Shown: positions 12,470 through 23,968 of the stretch, in pieces
Layout: every line of letters starts with the position of its first letter
Numbering within the stretch: the first letter of the stretch is position 1
NCBI RefSeq assembly: GCF_963678635.1
Contig: NC_087071.1
Span: 34,585,680 to 34,649,679, forward strand
Reading direction: 5' to 3'
Length of the DNA stretch: 64,000 bases
Source: Symsagittifera roscoffensis
Taxonomy: Eukaryota; Xenacoelomorpha; Acoela; Convolutidae
The notes under the pieces: generated by a model
Told to the model about the DNA's origin: nothing
The model's input: the letters and a program-made list of their open reading frames with translations, nothing else
The model's database searches: none
Program-made: the position numbers and the translations under genes

Positions 12470-12600
12470 GTTGTTCGACAAGGTTTTTGAAAATGTCCAT
12501 TTCTTCCTCTTTTTGAGCAAAATGAATCCTTTGCTGGACAAATCTGAAACTGTTCAGTTGAAATTGCAACGACACACTTGTAACATCGTTTACTTCTGCG
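12470..12600 (-). pseudogene. gypsy nucleocapsid zinc-knuckle region
   Basis: The minus strand has a CYKC start, a CPAK stretch and a second knuckle whose spacing is C-x2-R-x4-H-x4-C, where R replaces the expected second Cys. The same arrangement, with a different lost residue, is found at 59848-59965 in the other element. Frames shift within the segment. Confidence 0.6.
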
Positions 12601-12624
12601 TGGGGTTTGTTGACCGTTAGTCTT

Positions 12625-13530
12625 TGCTAACCTTTTTGTTTCTGGTTTCTGTTCCAGAGATTGATGCCTTTCCTTGTCCTCGACCTCTCTTGAATGAGGA
12701 TTTGTTTTGTCCGTTGATGTTTGAATCCCATTTTGTTTGACATTAAATAGGTTTCCTGCTGAACCTGTGTGTCCTTGACTATTGTTTTTTGATTGCTTGT
12801 TGTGTTAATGCGTTTATATTGTTTTTGTTCGTATGCTTCTTTGGATGTTCCTGTCAACGCTAGCTCCTTGGATATCTTTTTGTGTAATACAAGTGCCGTA
12901 AATATATCCTTCCACCATTTTCCTCAGTGTTTCGGTAGCCCGCTTCGGAGGCTAGTTTCACCAAAAACGAATGTAATTTTTCCAGAGACTCAATTGTTTT
13001 CCTTCTGTTTTTCTGCATATGAAAGAGCATCTCTTAATTGCCATAAATTTTTTCCGTAACGAAGATATCTTCTAGTTCTTTCCAGATGCCTCTTGCTGGC
13101 ACTGTTAGAATGTCTTTCTTTGGTCTTAGTTGTCTGAAATTTCGCTGTGCTTATTGTTCTAAGTATAACTAGAGGTAACAATTTGCTTTCTTGTAGGTGT
13201 CATCCCATGAGTTTTACCGCACAACACCCATTTGCTAATGATTCTTTCTTTTTCTGTTTGGGTCTATTTCTTAGGTTCTGTATTACCAGTCTACCTAGTG
13301 AATCTTTGTCTCATTTGATACTTGTTCTTTGTTTTTCTAGGAAGCGCGACAGTGGTCTACTCGGTGTACTCGGTCGATTTCATAAACGTTTTTGTATATC
13401 AATAAACTTTTTGGCAAAAACTGCCATTCGGTGTCCTTAATCATAATTGGATCGATCCACCGGAAATTCCGCTGTGTGTTTATTCCAGAATGACTGGATG
13501 TGTAGGAAACTTTTGCCAGCATGTGATAAA
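12625..13530 (-). pseudogene. gypsy gag remnant
   Basis: Broken minus-strand frames include ESLEKLHSFLVKLASEAGY, which matches the gag frame at 59281-59586 of the second element, and a hydrophilic lysine-rich stretch leading into the zinc knuckles. At least four frame changes and several stops are visible. Confidence 0.6.
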
Positions 13531-13796
13531 TGCGCTATGTTAAAAGTATAGTTTGACTTCTATTGTATGAAATGTCCTGAACAGATAGATATCTGCTCTG
13601 AGTACATGAATAAACCATTAATGAGACAATGTATGAAGGTATATTGGATGAATATTTCTTAGAATGACATATCGTAGATAGCTTTACAAGTTCCCTGTAA
13701 AAAGTCATGATGAATTCTTTGGTTCTTCGAAGGTCACCAAACATCAAAGGCGATCGAGGCCGAACATAAATGGTAGAATCCGAAGAACTGAAATTA

Positions 13797-14498
13797 AAAT
13801 TGTGTGACTAGCACATTTGGTCAAACCGGCAAAGGCCCAAAAGTTAAATATTTCAAGCTCAAAGCTTTCGAATCAGCAACCTTTTTAGTCCACTTTTTTG
13901 ACGAATTTCAATCCATTGAAATATTGTATTTCACGAAACTGAAAATTTCTGGTTCGTATGGCTAAGACTTGTCTCGGGATTGCAGTAACCTACATGCACA
14001 ATCATCCCTAAGATATATGCATACATCCCTAACTTCATGCATACCTACATAAATACATAAATATCTAAAAACACATACATACATGCATACATACATATAT
14101 TATTACATGCCTACATTCAAACAAATACACACACACACATATATATGTACATATATATGTGTGTGTGTATTTGTTTGAATGTAGGCATGTAATAATATAT
14201 GTATGTATGCATGTATGTATGTGTTTTTAGATATTTATGTATTTATGTAGGTATGCATGAAGTTAGGGATGTATGCATATATCTTAGGGATGATTGTGCA
14301 TGTAGGTTACTGCAATCCCGAGACAAGTCTTAGCCATACGAACCAGAAATTTTCAGTTTCGTGAAATACAATATTTCAATGGATTGAAATTCGTCAAAAA
14401 AGTGGACTAAAAAGATTGCTGATTCGAAAGCTTTGAGCTTGAAATATTTAACTTCTGGGCCTTTGCCGGTTTGACCAAATGTGCTGGTCACACAATTT
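13797..14498. repeat. near-perfect 700-bp palindrome
   Basis: The two halves, 13797-14148 and 14149-14498, are reverse complements with only a few mismatches and essentially no spacer. The centre is GTAC at 14147-14150 inside (CA)n(TA)n/(TA)n(TG)n. The inner 150 bp of each arm is CATA-rich microsatellite-like, the outer 180 bp is unique-looking. Such a structure would fold into a very long hairpin. It could be a foldback element or an inverted duplication; an assembly fold-back artefact must also be considered. Confidence 0.9.
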
Positions 14499-15667
14499 CC
14501 ATTTATGAAAAACTTCTTACCATACAATTCCATACAATTTCTTACGTACAGAAAATTGTATGAAATCTCTCTGATTAGCATTTTACATATATGAAACTCG
14601 TATGACAAGTATTTTTCCATTAACTAAAAAGTAGATTTTTTGATAATTTTGACTTTTGAAAAACTTTGGATTGTGTTCGTAAGCGAACGCAAGTGACAAA
14701 GACCTTGATTTACTCAAAGCACCAAAAATTGGACTGGTCTTGTATTTGAAAAGCATAGAAAACGACATGAATTGTCTAAGTGCTATCTTTCCCAAATGAT
14801 TTAACGAAAGTAACAAATTTTTAAATTTTGGCAAAGGTTTTCAATGGCGACCTTTTTAAAAAAAACTTCAGTTTTCAATACTCAGACATTGATTAGGGCA
14901 AAAATAAAACCTGCAATACAAAAAAAAGAGTATTGGGCATTTTTGAGAAAAAGTTATCCTGAAAAATGAAAAAAAAATCAATTATTGTGTATCCAGGACT
15001 ACGTTATGCACACAAAAAAAAATTTGCATGCAAAATAGTTTTTGGAAAATGTTTGTTTGACTAAAAACTCAGTTTCAAAATTACTGGGAAACGTTTTTGT
15101 TGTTGCCATCAAAAAAAAAGCTAGTCATACAATTTTAAATTCGATATATAGAAATTGTTCAATTAGCATTTTTTTTGACAATTTTTTTTATTGAGTACGA
15201 TAAGCTGACTGTTACGTCCGAACAAGAAAAAGTTATTTAAAATTTCGATGACACCATTTTAGCAAAACGTTTAAAATTTGTATTATTAAAACATTTTTGT
15301 TACAGTTTTAGTGTATGGAATTGTATGATTAGCATTTTATGTCTATGGAGGTCAACCCGGGAAATTATGTTATTGATCCTGCAAAAGTCAAATTTCAATT
15401 TTTGACTTCACAAAACAATTTGAATCACAAACTTGTGCTTAAAAACCGTAATGTTTATGGGATTCCAAAAACAGCAATCTTGCATAATTCGGAACCTTAT
15501 CATACATAACAATAATGGCTAGAAAACAGTTTTACGCCCAAATGCAACCCACAGGAATTTGTGAAAATTGACTGATCGTAGCTGTTCATACAAACTCGTA
15601 GCTCGCTGGTCTGTTGCCGCATTGACAATGATAACAAGACTGCTCGTATCAGGGCGTAAACCCCGAA
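14499..15667. other. non-coding, carries a dispersed short motif
   Basis: No supported gene. The words TTGTATGATTAGCATTTT and TCTATGGAGGTCAACCCGG (15319-15360) recur in variants at 14555-14618, 16940-16970, 17090-17145, 17810-17890 and 24250-24300. Confidence 0.5.
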
Positions 15668-16110
15668 TGTTCCGACTGCCTTTTAAGGTCTATGGAGCAG
15701 TAATAGCATGGAAAAATTAAATGTAATAAAGTAATATTCATTTTTTTATTTGAGATTTTTTCTGAAAATTATCACCCCATGCGCCATATTCAAAACAAAA
15801 TGATAAGTTTTAGTCCTATTAACAAATCAATTATGGCAAATAAGCTTGTTTGAACCAATTTGGAACAATTTCTTTGACGGATTAAATATTCGCTTACGCA
15901 TTAATAGCGTGAAATATATCGCGCACGTAATTGACCCAAATTGGCCAAAATGGCAATCTTCAAACCCCCATAACTTTACAAAAAATGATCACAGTGGTTG
16001 ATATTTAAAAACTCCGTCAAAATGGCGTGTTAAAATGTCGAGTTTAGTCTGAAGAAAAAGAACAACCCGATCACAATTATTCCGTTACTTTCGTTACGAA
16101 AGTCGGAATA
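15668..16110 (+). mobile_element. MITE with TGTTCCGACT ends, copy 1
   Basis: The 443-bp block starts TGTTCCGACT and ends AGTCGGAATA, an imperfect 10-bp terminal inverted repeat. It aligns along its whole length with 27858-28291. Shared interior landmarks are GGTCTATGGAGCAGTAATA, TTAATAGCG, CCCAAATTGGCCAAAATGGC and TTCCGTTACTTTCG. No coding frame. It is likely a non-autonomous DNA transposon; the superfamily is not assignable by eye. Confidence 0.75.
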
Positions 16111-18413
16111 ATAAGTATTTTTGTTATCAAACCTATGTAAACGCAATATACAAAATATGTGAAGCTATAACACGCTCGCGATCTAGCACACGACATACAT
16201 CACAAACGATTGTTTTGTAACCATAAAATATCTCAAATTAAAAAAAACTTTGCAAAACAAACTGAAAAAACAGGTTTTTGGATATTTTATATACAATGCA
16301 TAAATTATAACCACAATCTGAAGAAATTTGTATAACAAAAACCGACAAAATGTTACAAGACTTTTTTTTTGCAATTATTCGCACTTTGAGTTGTCCTGAG
16401 CATTTTATCCGAACTTTAATTCGTAATTCCCTTTTTCAAAATGATTCTACATAGTCTTTTTCAAGAGTAAAGAATAATCTTCTATAAAAAAGAGTTTGAG
16501 AATGTTCATCTTGCATTTAAGAAAATTTGATTAAGATTTTTCTGTTTTCACATTTCTTGAATGATATCTTTGTTTAAAACTCTTATTTAATTAGACACAA
16601 TAAGCAACAATTGTGAAATAAATTTTTTCGGCCTTTTAAAAAATGATATGAAGCAACTTTTTTGTACATTTATTTTGCAAGTTGCATAGTTAAGATCTCC
16701 AGTAGGGAAAATTTTCTACAATTCTTATAAGAAGATCTAGGAAAGGGGAATTCCAACATGAGATGGGAGGAATCTGCCATTTTTGAAGGTTCCAGTAAGA
16801 TTTCTAAATGATAAAAAAGCTAACAATTGAAATCTCATCATTTAAAAACCTGAATTGAAAAATTTGCCCATCACACAATTTTATACTGGGAAAAATGGTA
16901 AACATATTATTTCATTTACTAAAAAAATATATTACGAGAATAGCATGACAAGCATTTTTTCCATACAATGAAAATTTATAATGAGAATTTTCCCCCCATT
17001 TTGGAAATAAACCACAAGTTTTTGTCATACTTTTTTTATCACAGAGGCTTCATAAAAATAGCAGAAGCAATTTCTTGTACTATGAACTTGTATGATAAGC
17101 TTTTTGTTGATGCTACGAAACTGCATGATAAGTATTTTTTCCATAAATGAAAATACAAATTTCATTGTTTTACAACTTTGTGTTTCAATGGAAGCGCATT
17201 AAACAAGGATTTTTTGTCGTAAAAACCCAGAGTGTAACTGGAAGTTACCACGCTGATAAACTGAGTTTGGTGATATTAACCATGTATGTTAATCTCAAAG
17301 CGTATGCACAAAATTTTATAACCAAAACGTAATTTTTTGTATATGGTTTTAAAATTCGGTGGTTGAGATGGAGGCGCGTTTCTTCGACAAATTTATGTTT
17401 GTTGCACAAATTTATGTTTTCTTGCATATGAAAACAAAAAATAATAATTTTTCTTACAAACAAACCTTTTTGGATTTTTTTGAATGAAAACTCACCTGGA
17501 CTACGTTATAGGCAAGAAAATTGGACAGCGTTTTCATAAATTGTACAGAAGCAAGTTTGCAACCAAAAAATGGATTAAAACTTTCTTACCTCAAATTAGC
17601 TTTTTTTCATAGAAAAATGCATATCATACACTTTTCTTTTATGAAATTGTATGTTTGTCAACTTTTGTCAAAAACAGTTATTTTGGGCCAAATTTGCTCT
17701 CATTTAGCCAAAATTGCTACCAGCTTATTTTGTTCAAGTTTTGAATAATTAATATAATTTTTGAAACCAAAAATTTTGATTGAAAAAAAGCTTGACATAC
17801 AAATTTTTACTTTGAAAGTTGTATGATGAGCATTTTGTCTATCATCAGATGAATGAAATTATCTGAGAGGCTTTTTTTTCTATGGACGTTAAACCGGCAA
17901 ATTAACAGTAGAACTGTTAAAACCCATCTATTAACAACGTTCACTAATTTTTTTAGGTTTGAATCAGCTTTCATTGTGGTTGTTTTTGAATTGTTTGAGA
18001 GATTGTAAAGGGTTACGAGAAATCAATATTACCATTAGTTTTTGGAACAAAAAAAATCATCATTAGCAATCGCGATAAAGCTCACAAGCAGCAATTTGTA
18101 TGAAAACAAAATCAGAAACTAGGTTAAAAGTCAACATCAGCTGTAACAAAACACAAATTTACATAACCAAAAACATCACCAAGAAAAATTGGGGTAAGAA
18201 AAAGGTTTGTCAACAAAACTAAACAATTTAAATCATCTTTCATCTCAACTGCTGAAGTTACCATTAAAAATATCTGAATGAACAAGTTTATCTCAAAAAT
18301 GGAGGAAGCTCATTTATTTGTATATCCTATTTTAGTTACAATACTGAAAGGTTTAAATCGTACGTTTTTTTAAATTCAAAAATTTGTTTATGTCGATACA
18401 GATTTTTGTTTAG
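16111..18413. other. non-coding AT-rich interval
   Basis: Frames of 60-75 codons on both strands lack splice signals and known motifs. Several variants of the TTGTATGA.AAGCATTTT motif are here (see findings). Confidence 0.45.
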
Positions 18414-18998
18414 GCTACCTACACGTAAGTTACAGCTCATTGAAATGAGTTGAATTTTAAAAAATTCGAATTGAAAAAAATATGTATCTCCAAAACCAAC
18501 TAATTTTATCCACGTTTTAGTTTAAAAAAAGGTTTTGAAAATTTAGCATTGGGTTCCAATAACAAAAATTATAAACTTGCTATAAAACTTCACTCTAGCT
18601 AGATAATAAATCTAGCTGTAGTTTTGAAATATTTATGCAAAAGGTTTTTTAGTTCAGTGTTATAATCAAAAAGAAGTGTTATGATTACATTATCGGATTC
18701 CAGAGCAACTTGCTATATTCAATCGTTGCCGAATCTGCGAGAGAAATAAGTTGTCTTTCGTTTTCGATGAGTTACACACAGCATATTTTTTGCATATAAA
18801 GTGCTCTAGTTGGCCGTGTTTAGAAATTCGTTCTCTCTTTCTTTTTTTTGGAAAAAAACACGAAGCAAAATAAAATACCTATACTGATCCAGAGTTTGAC
18901 CGAAAAAAGAGTGCGGCCAAAATAAATCATTCGCATCAGTAAGAAGTAAATAAAAAGTTTAGCAGCATTTGACACAAAAAATAGATTGGGAATTTCTG
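18414..18998 (+). repeat. tandem duplication, unit 1
   Basis: About 585 bp beginning CTACCTACACGTAAGTTAC and ending AATTTCTGCC, repeated immediately downstream. Shared landmarks are TTTATCCACGTTTTAG, TTGGGTTCCAATA, CTATATTC.ATCGTTGCC and CTATACTGATCCAGAGTTTGA. The copies differ by many substitutions and small indels, so the duplication is old. No coding frame. Confidence 0.85.
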
Positions 18999-19571
18999 CC
19001 TACACCTAAATTACAACTCATTGCAATAATTTGCATTTTAAAAAAATCGAATTGAGAAAAAAATCTCCAAACCAACTAATTTTATCCACGTTTTAGTTAA
19101 ACAAGATTTGAAAATTTAGTATTGGGTTCCAATATTAGTAATTATAAACTTGCTATAAGACTTCGCTCTTGCTACATATTATTCTAGCTGTAGCTCTCAA
19201 ATGTTCATGCTAGAATTTTTTTTAGCTCACAGCAAGTTTTTAGTTCACAGAGCAGTTTGCTATATTCGATCGTTGCCAAATTTGCGACAGAAATAAGTTG
19301 TTTGTGGTTTTTGGACGAGTTACACACAGCAAATTTTGCGTAAATGCAGTGCTCTAGTTGGCCTTTGTGATGCAAACTTGTTCAGAAATTTTTTTTAATT
19401 TTCTTTTTTTTTGAAAAAAAAAATCATTTAATACGATCCAGAGTAAAATACCTATACTGATCCAGAGTTTGACAAAGAAAACAGTACGGCCAAAATAAAT
19501 CATCCGCATCAGTAAGAAGTAAAAAAAAGATTAGCAGCGTTTGGCACAAAAACTAGATTGGAAATTTCTGC
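18999..19571 (+). repeat. tandem duplication, unit 2
   Basis: Second copy of the preceding unit, with the same order of landmarks and an extra AATACGATCCAGAGTAAAATACC stutter-like insertion near 19430-19460. Confidence 0.85.
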
Positions 19572-20789
19572 CGAGTGAATCTACTGCTCACCTGCAGAAC
19601 GAGCAAAGATATTTGATATGATTGCAAAAACAATTGACCAAAAAATGATAAAGGCTTAAAGCACTAAAAAACTGAGTAACTGACACTAAAAAGTTGCTGC
19701 AGAGATAATTTTTTCACTGTGAGATTATTGAAATGACTGGAGCGAAGAACACAAATTTCGTTCATTTATTTTTTAAACAGGTCTGACTTTTTTCATGAAC
19801 CAAAAATGTTGATAGCAGGAAAAATAACAACTTGCTTTGGCTTTCAAATTGTCACTATTTACTACCAAAGACAACTAATACAACTATCTAGTTATACTAA
19901 TTTCAATTTGAACAATTACAGTTGTTTTTAGCTGATAATTTTTAACATTTGTTTCCTATTTTACTTTATGGTTGATTTGTGTGGTATCAGTAGTGTGATG
20001 TTTTAAGAATGCAGTAACTCAGCTCAAATGCTTATCGCGAAACTCAGCTTTTTGCACAGAAATCTATTAGTATTTTAACGTTCCGACCACACTTGAAAAA
20101 TTGGGAATAAAATTTGTAATTTTGAGTCTTCGCCAGTTAGGTATGCGCTACAAAAAAATTTATCATTCAAATAAAAAATCATTTTATGCAAGTTCCAGTG
20201 AAATATATAACTGCAAAAACTCAATTTTTTGTTAGAATCGACAAGATTGGCTCGAGTATTACAACTGCTCAAGCTAATTTATTCCACAAGTGGACACCGA
20301 AACAAGTTTTTGTAACGTTCGCGCTTCTTAATTGTTAACGCAACTTGCCAACCATATCAACTTCCTCTCACTAGGAAAACAAGTAACCAAAAAATATAAG
20401 AAAAAAAATACTTTAGAAAAACTTTTTAAATTCCAATCATGAAGAGGCATGGTCGGAACTCTCAAGTATTCTTGCGCAGCATAAAACTAGCTCTCTTCCA
20501 TTTTTCTACGAATAATAGTTTAGAGCAAATTCTAAATTAATTGGCTTACAAACTTAACATTTTTATAAGAAAGAGTTTTATAATGGCTGCTTCAAATCTA
20601 CTGTTCATAGATATTTGTTTAACAAAAACTTAATCTGAGTCTCAAAACAAATATTTTTAAATTAGTTCTGTGGAGAAAACGGCCTTGAAGAAAAATGCTT
20701 AGAGAAAAAAAAAGATCCACATACCAGTCTTTTCTTTTCAAGAAGAGAGAAGAAATTGTTAAAACGAAACTAAAAAACACTGAGCCCAG
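19572..20789. other. non-coding interval
   Basis: No gene supported. Transposon-end-like motifs TTCCGACCACAC (20082) and CATGGTCGGAACT (20449) are present. Confidence 0.45.
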
Positions 20790-20900
20790 TTTGGTCCATT
20801 ATTCGAGAAATTGCGATATCAACATTGTAATTACAGGTCAGAAACCACCATTAATTCTTCTCCCAGATTAGGCCAAGTGTTTTCTTGTTGGGCGCAATAG
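20790..20900 (+). pseudogene. fragment of secreted-protein family exon 1 end
   Basis: TTTGGTCCATTATTCGAGAAATTGCGATATCAACATTG is the decayed equivalent of the codons around NIVTK at 22045-22100. It is followed by GGTCAGAAACCACCA and a GTGTTTTCTTGTTGGGC tail matching 22120-22195. A fourth family copy therefore once existed here; only its exon 1 3' end survives. Confidence 0.7.
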
Positions 20901-21555
20901 ACAGAACGTTTGGCAAAACTCCAAAGCCTTTTGGTTTCTGGTTTATGATGTACAACTTTTGATTAGCATTAAAAATGGTTTTATAAACTGAGATTTTTGT
21001 GAACTGAAATTTTTCACTCAATTATTCTTTTTCGCATCAAACGAAAATTTAAACTGACCTTTAAATATTTAAGAAAAAAACTCTTTAAGAGAACCATTAA
21101 TAAACAACCTGTTTCGTTCAAGAAGAGAGGGATACTGTTAAATTAGTGAAAACATTTCTAAGTGGCAATGAGCAATCTTAAGCTCTGTTCCATAACAAAA
21201 TTTTGGAAATACTCTATTTGGTGAGCGTTTTATTTGAATTACATGCACTAAAATATTTTCCAATTAAAACGATGACCAAGGTGTCAATTAGGGCGCAATC
21301 TTGATGTTGACTCTGCTTCTTTTCATTTTATTATTCAGGACATGGGCTTTTCTTTCAATAAAAACGGAAAAGCTGCCGAAAAATACCTTATTAAACAATC
21401 TTATTTGTGATTACACAGAAATTGGGTATCAAACAAAATCATTTGTTTTATAACATCATAACTTCATTGCCATAGCATCTTCAATCTAAATAACAGGAAA
21501 GCTTCTAAACTCAAATGTAACTTTGATAAACGTTTCAAATAGGATCTTTGTGATC

Positions 21556-22236
21556 ATGAATTTCAAAATACTTTTAATTATTTCTCACTTTAATCTTTTG
21601 AATGGGGCAGATATTATTGTATATCCCACGGTTGGAGCAAACTGGACTTCAGCGACATTTTTAATTCCAGGTGAAGCGCGCAGCATGTGTTTCTGGCCCG
21701 TCTGCGGCAAACAAAGCTCTTTCTATTGTCTTTTTGCTTATGAAACTGATGAGTATAATGGCGAACCAGCAGTTGCGCTGGATGTAATAAACTATGGCGT
21801 ACGAAATTTAGAATTGATCGAACGCAGCCAAAAATTTTCAGTTCTCACACATAACGCTTTTCGTGCCGCAGAAAAAGTTTTTTTACCAATGTATAAGAGG
21901 CACAACTTTTTCGTGGCTCCAGACGGCAGATGTTGCGCTGGACAGTACAGCAGTTATTATCGCTATGGTTTACAGGCATTAAAAATCCTGCCAGAATTGT
22001 ACGTAACCAAAATCACGGATTACTCTGAAGTAAATAAAACATTAAACCTCATTTGGTCTTATTATTTGGAGGACTGTGATATCAATATTGTAACTAAAGT
22101 GGGTTTTGGCAAAGGCAGACTGGTCAGAAACCACCACCATACAAGCATAGTTACTTCTCGTAGATTTTGTTGGGTGTTTTCTCTTGCAGGGCCTATCACC
22201 CCTCCCCCGTCAAGAAATGGGGGGACTTTTAAGTAG
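21556..22236 (+). CDS. secreted cysteine-containing protein family, exon 1, best copy
   Basis: The ATG at 21556 opens a hydrophobic signal peptide (MNFKILLIISHFNLLNG, likely cut before ADIIVYP). About 200 residues follow with no stop until 22234. Conserved points across copies are WPVCGKQS.FYCLFAYE, RAAEKVFLP, CC.GQY..YYRYGLQAL and NIVTKVGFGKGRL. At least five cysteines suggest disulfides outside the cell or in the secretory path. I do not recognise the family and assign no function. A conserved CTG|GTCAGA donor (22117-22125, phase 0) and a pyrimidine-rich TTTTCTCTTGCAG at 22176-22190 suggest that the last 40 codons may be a 60-70-base intron plus the start of another exon. Phase 0 would also fit exon 3 at 23415. 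Confidence 0.7.
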   Translation: MNFKILLIISHFNLLNGADIIVYPTVGANWTSATFLIPGEARSMCFWPVCGKQSSFYCLFAYETDEYNGEPAVALDVINYGVRNLELIERSQKFSVLTHNAFRAAEKVFLPMYKRHNFFVAPDGRCCAGQYSSYYRYGLQALKILPELYVTKITDYSEVNKTLNLIWSYYLEDCDINIVTKVGFGKGRLVRNHHHTSIVTSRRFCWVFSLAGPITPPPSRNGGTFK

Positions 22237-22841
22237 AATAAATCAGTCAATTTTTCGACCAACCAGAATGCAGCAAAATTATAATTCTCAAAAAATTGCT
22301 TTAGTTCTACTTTACGATTGTTTTAGAGGGCATGGGATGTTTTAGTAGATACCACAGGGGGCGATGGTAAAGTAAATTTAGATATTTTTACCCAGTTTCT
22401 GTTCCAATTCCCCTTCATAAAAATTAAACTTGAAAATGTTTGATAAGGGTTCATATAGTTATTTGTTTGTAGACATACCTCAAAAAATGGTCCTCTTATT
22501 CACGCCGACAAAATTAATTGCAACTTAGATTTTCGAAAAATTTTTGAGTTAATTTTTACAAATCTAGTTCTAGAAAAAAATCTAATAAAAGTAGAGGAGT
22601 CTGAAAATGCAATATTTTTGTTCGGCAATTTTTTTTGTTGCTTTGAAAGAGTACTTTTTTGCTTCGTATTTTCGTTTGAAGTAGCAACTTTTGTTTTGCA
22701 GTATTCAAGTCAGCAGATTTTAAAAAAAGTACTTTACGCAAAGTTGAACCTGAAAAACGGTCAAGGGAAAGATGAACCTTTGTTTTGTAGCAGTCTTTTT
22801 GTTTTGGAATTTTCAAACTAGTATATATGGCCGTTCAGCAG

Positions 22842-23001
22842 AAAATTCCCAATAGCTGTTCCATATCGTATTAAAATTGGCAACTCATGGAGTCCGGATA
22901 TTCCGTATGAAAACCCAGAAGATTTTGTGACTTTCAAGTGGTTTAAAAAGAAAATCATGTGTCAGGATCAGCCTTGGATATGTGAAAAAGCCGAAACCTG
23001 A
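22842..23001 (+). CDS. secreted-protein family, exon 2, best copy
   Basis: After TTCAGCAG the frame encodes KFPIAVPYRIKIGN, WSPDIPYENPEDF and TFKWFKKK, then MCQDQPWIC and a stop at 22999-23001. It matches 6276-6444 at protein level with scattered differences. Two cysteines bracket QDQPWI. The start phase (one extra base) conflicts with the phase-0 donor of exon 1 and acceptor of exon 3, so either a different donor is used or this is an alternative last exon. Confidence 0.55.
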
Positions 23002-23414
23002 AACATACTTGAAAACCAAGAAATGGATTCTTCTATAGAAATTGTCGTCAAAACGAGATAACTTAATCATTAGTTTCTGTTAGTAAAACATCTTATAAAA
23101 AATTCAAAATATATTTTCGAAAACCTATACTTTTTTGCTAATTTGTTTAAATTTAGATCTGTTGTGTATAAAATAGATGTGCAGCTCATTTCAACCGTTT
23201 GTATCTTAGTAAATAAAACTCAGAGCGTATCAAAATTATCAGTTGTTGGGTAACATTTGAGGAATAATGAGCCGTGAAAAAGTAGTTTCAAAAAATAGAT
23301 TTTAACAATAAACAGAAAAATGCTTTGATTTTTTTAAAACGTGTTCCCAATATTGAAAAATGTGCTATCGTATGTCCGATCATTCAACGGAATTGCGTTT
23401 TTCAGAGGATTCAG

Positions 23415-23594
23415 AAGTCGGCAATCTTCTTTTGCATCTATGAAACCATATATGGTGCGACTTATGGTTGCACATTTTGGTTGACGCAGGGAAAAAACTT
23501 GTCTAATTTTAATTTTACGCATAAAGGAAGTATCAACACTCGATCTGTTCAATCTTTCACGGAGAACCGCTGTTGTGCCTCCGATTTGGACTGA
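23415..23594 (+). CDS. secreted-protein family, exon 3, best copy
   Basis: After GGATTCAG the phase-0 frame is open for 59 codons to TGA at 23592-23594. It contains KSAIFFCIYETIYGATYGCT, a lysine/asparagine-rich middle and ENRCCASDLD at the end. The copy at 7892-8071 has the same length and stop. The FxCxYET wording resembles FYCLFAYET of exon 1, so an internal repeat of a small module is possible. Confidence 0.5.
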   Translation, partial: KSAIFFCIYETIYGATYGCTFWLTQGKNLSNFNFTHKGSINTRSVQSFTENRCCASDLD

Positions 23595-23822
23595 CGAAGG
23601 CAGTTTTTGATTTTTGCATTTTGAGAGGGGGGGCTATACCCTTAAACCTTGGGTACGAATCAAAGTATTTCTGTCGACTGTTTTATTATTCACTATTGGT
23701 AACTCCAATAACTTTAACTATTGGTAATTTGTTTTATAACTTTTATAAATATTGCATAAAGTTTAAAAAATGCATGAAATTGTATATTTTTCTAAAAAGT
23801 TGTATATAAACGTATCAGCAGC

Positions 23823-23968
23823 AACTAGCAACCATTTCTCTCTGACACTGTCTGTAGTAGTCTTTTCTCTCAGCCGGCAACATCCTCCTAAGAGCCACAG
23901 TCTCGCTAGTGTTGCAACACTCCACGGAGGAGCCACGCGGTGACACCATGCTGCTTGACCTCACTGAG
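23823..23968. other. conserved anonymous block downstream of exon 3 (copy 2)
   Basis: Counterpart of 8238-8372. A TATATAAA sequence lies just upstream (about 23804-23811). Conserved words are CCATTTCTCT, CTGACAC.GT.TGTAG, TTGCAACACTC and CCATGCTGCTTG. No shared open frame. It could be an untranslated exon, a small RNA gene or the start of a further duplicated gene. Confidence 0.5.

Larger units (their letters stand above)
10640..13530 (-). mobile_element. degenerate Ty3/gypsy retrotransposon (gag-pol wreck)
   Basis: Reading the minus strand from about 13.5 kb down, gag-like, nucleocapsid and reverse-transcriptase segments come in the usual order, each in a different frame with many stops. 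Gag shares the wording ESLE.LHS.L..LA with the element at 59.4 kb, and the zinc-knuckle region shares a CY.C...C(P)AK layout, so both belong to one lineage. Most of the palm, RNase H and integrase appear deleted after about 11.3 kb. A lysine/arginine-rich frame at 10640-10852 may be the basic pol tail. No LTR pair was found. Confidence 0.7.

Noticed and set aside
21523-21555. Earlier start (TTG at 21523) for the secreted protein
   Set aside because: The ATG at 21556 gives a compact signal peptide directly before the conserved ADIIVYP; the upstream residues are not conserved in the other copies.
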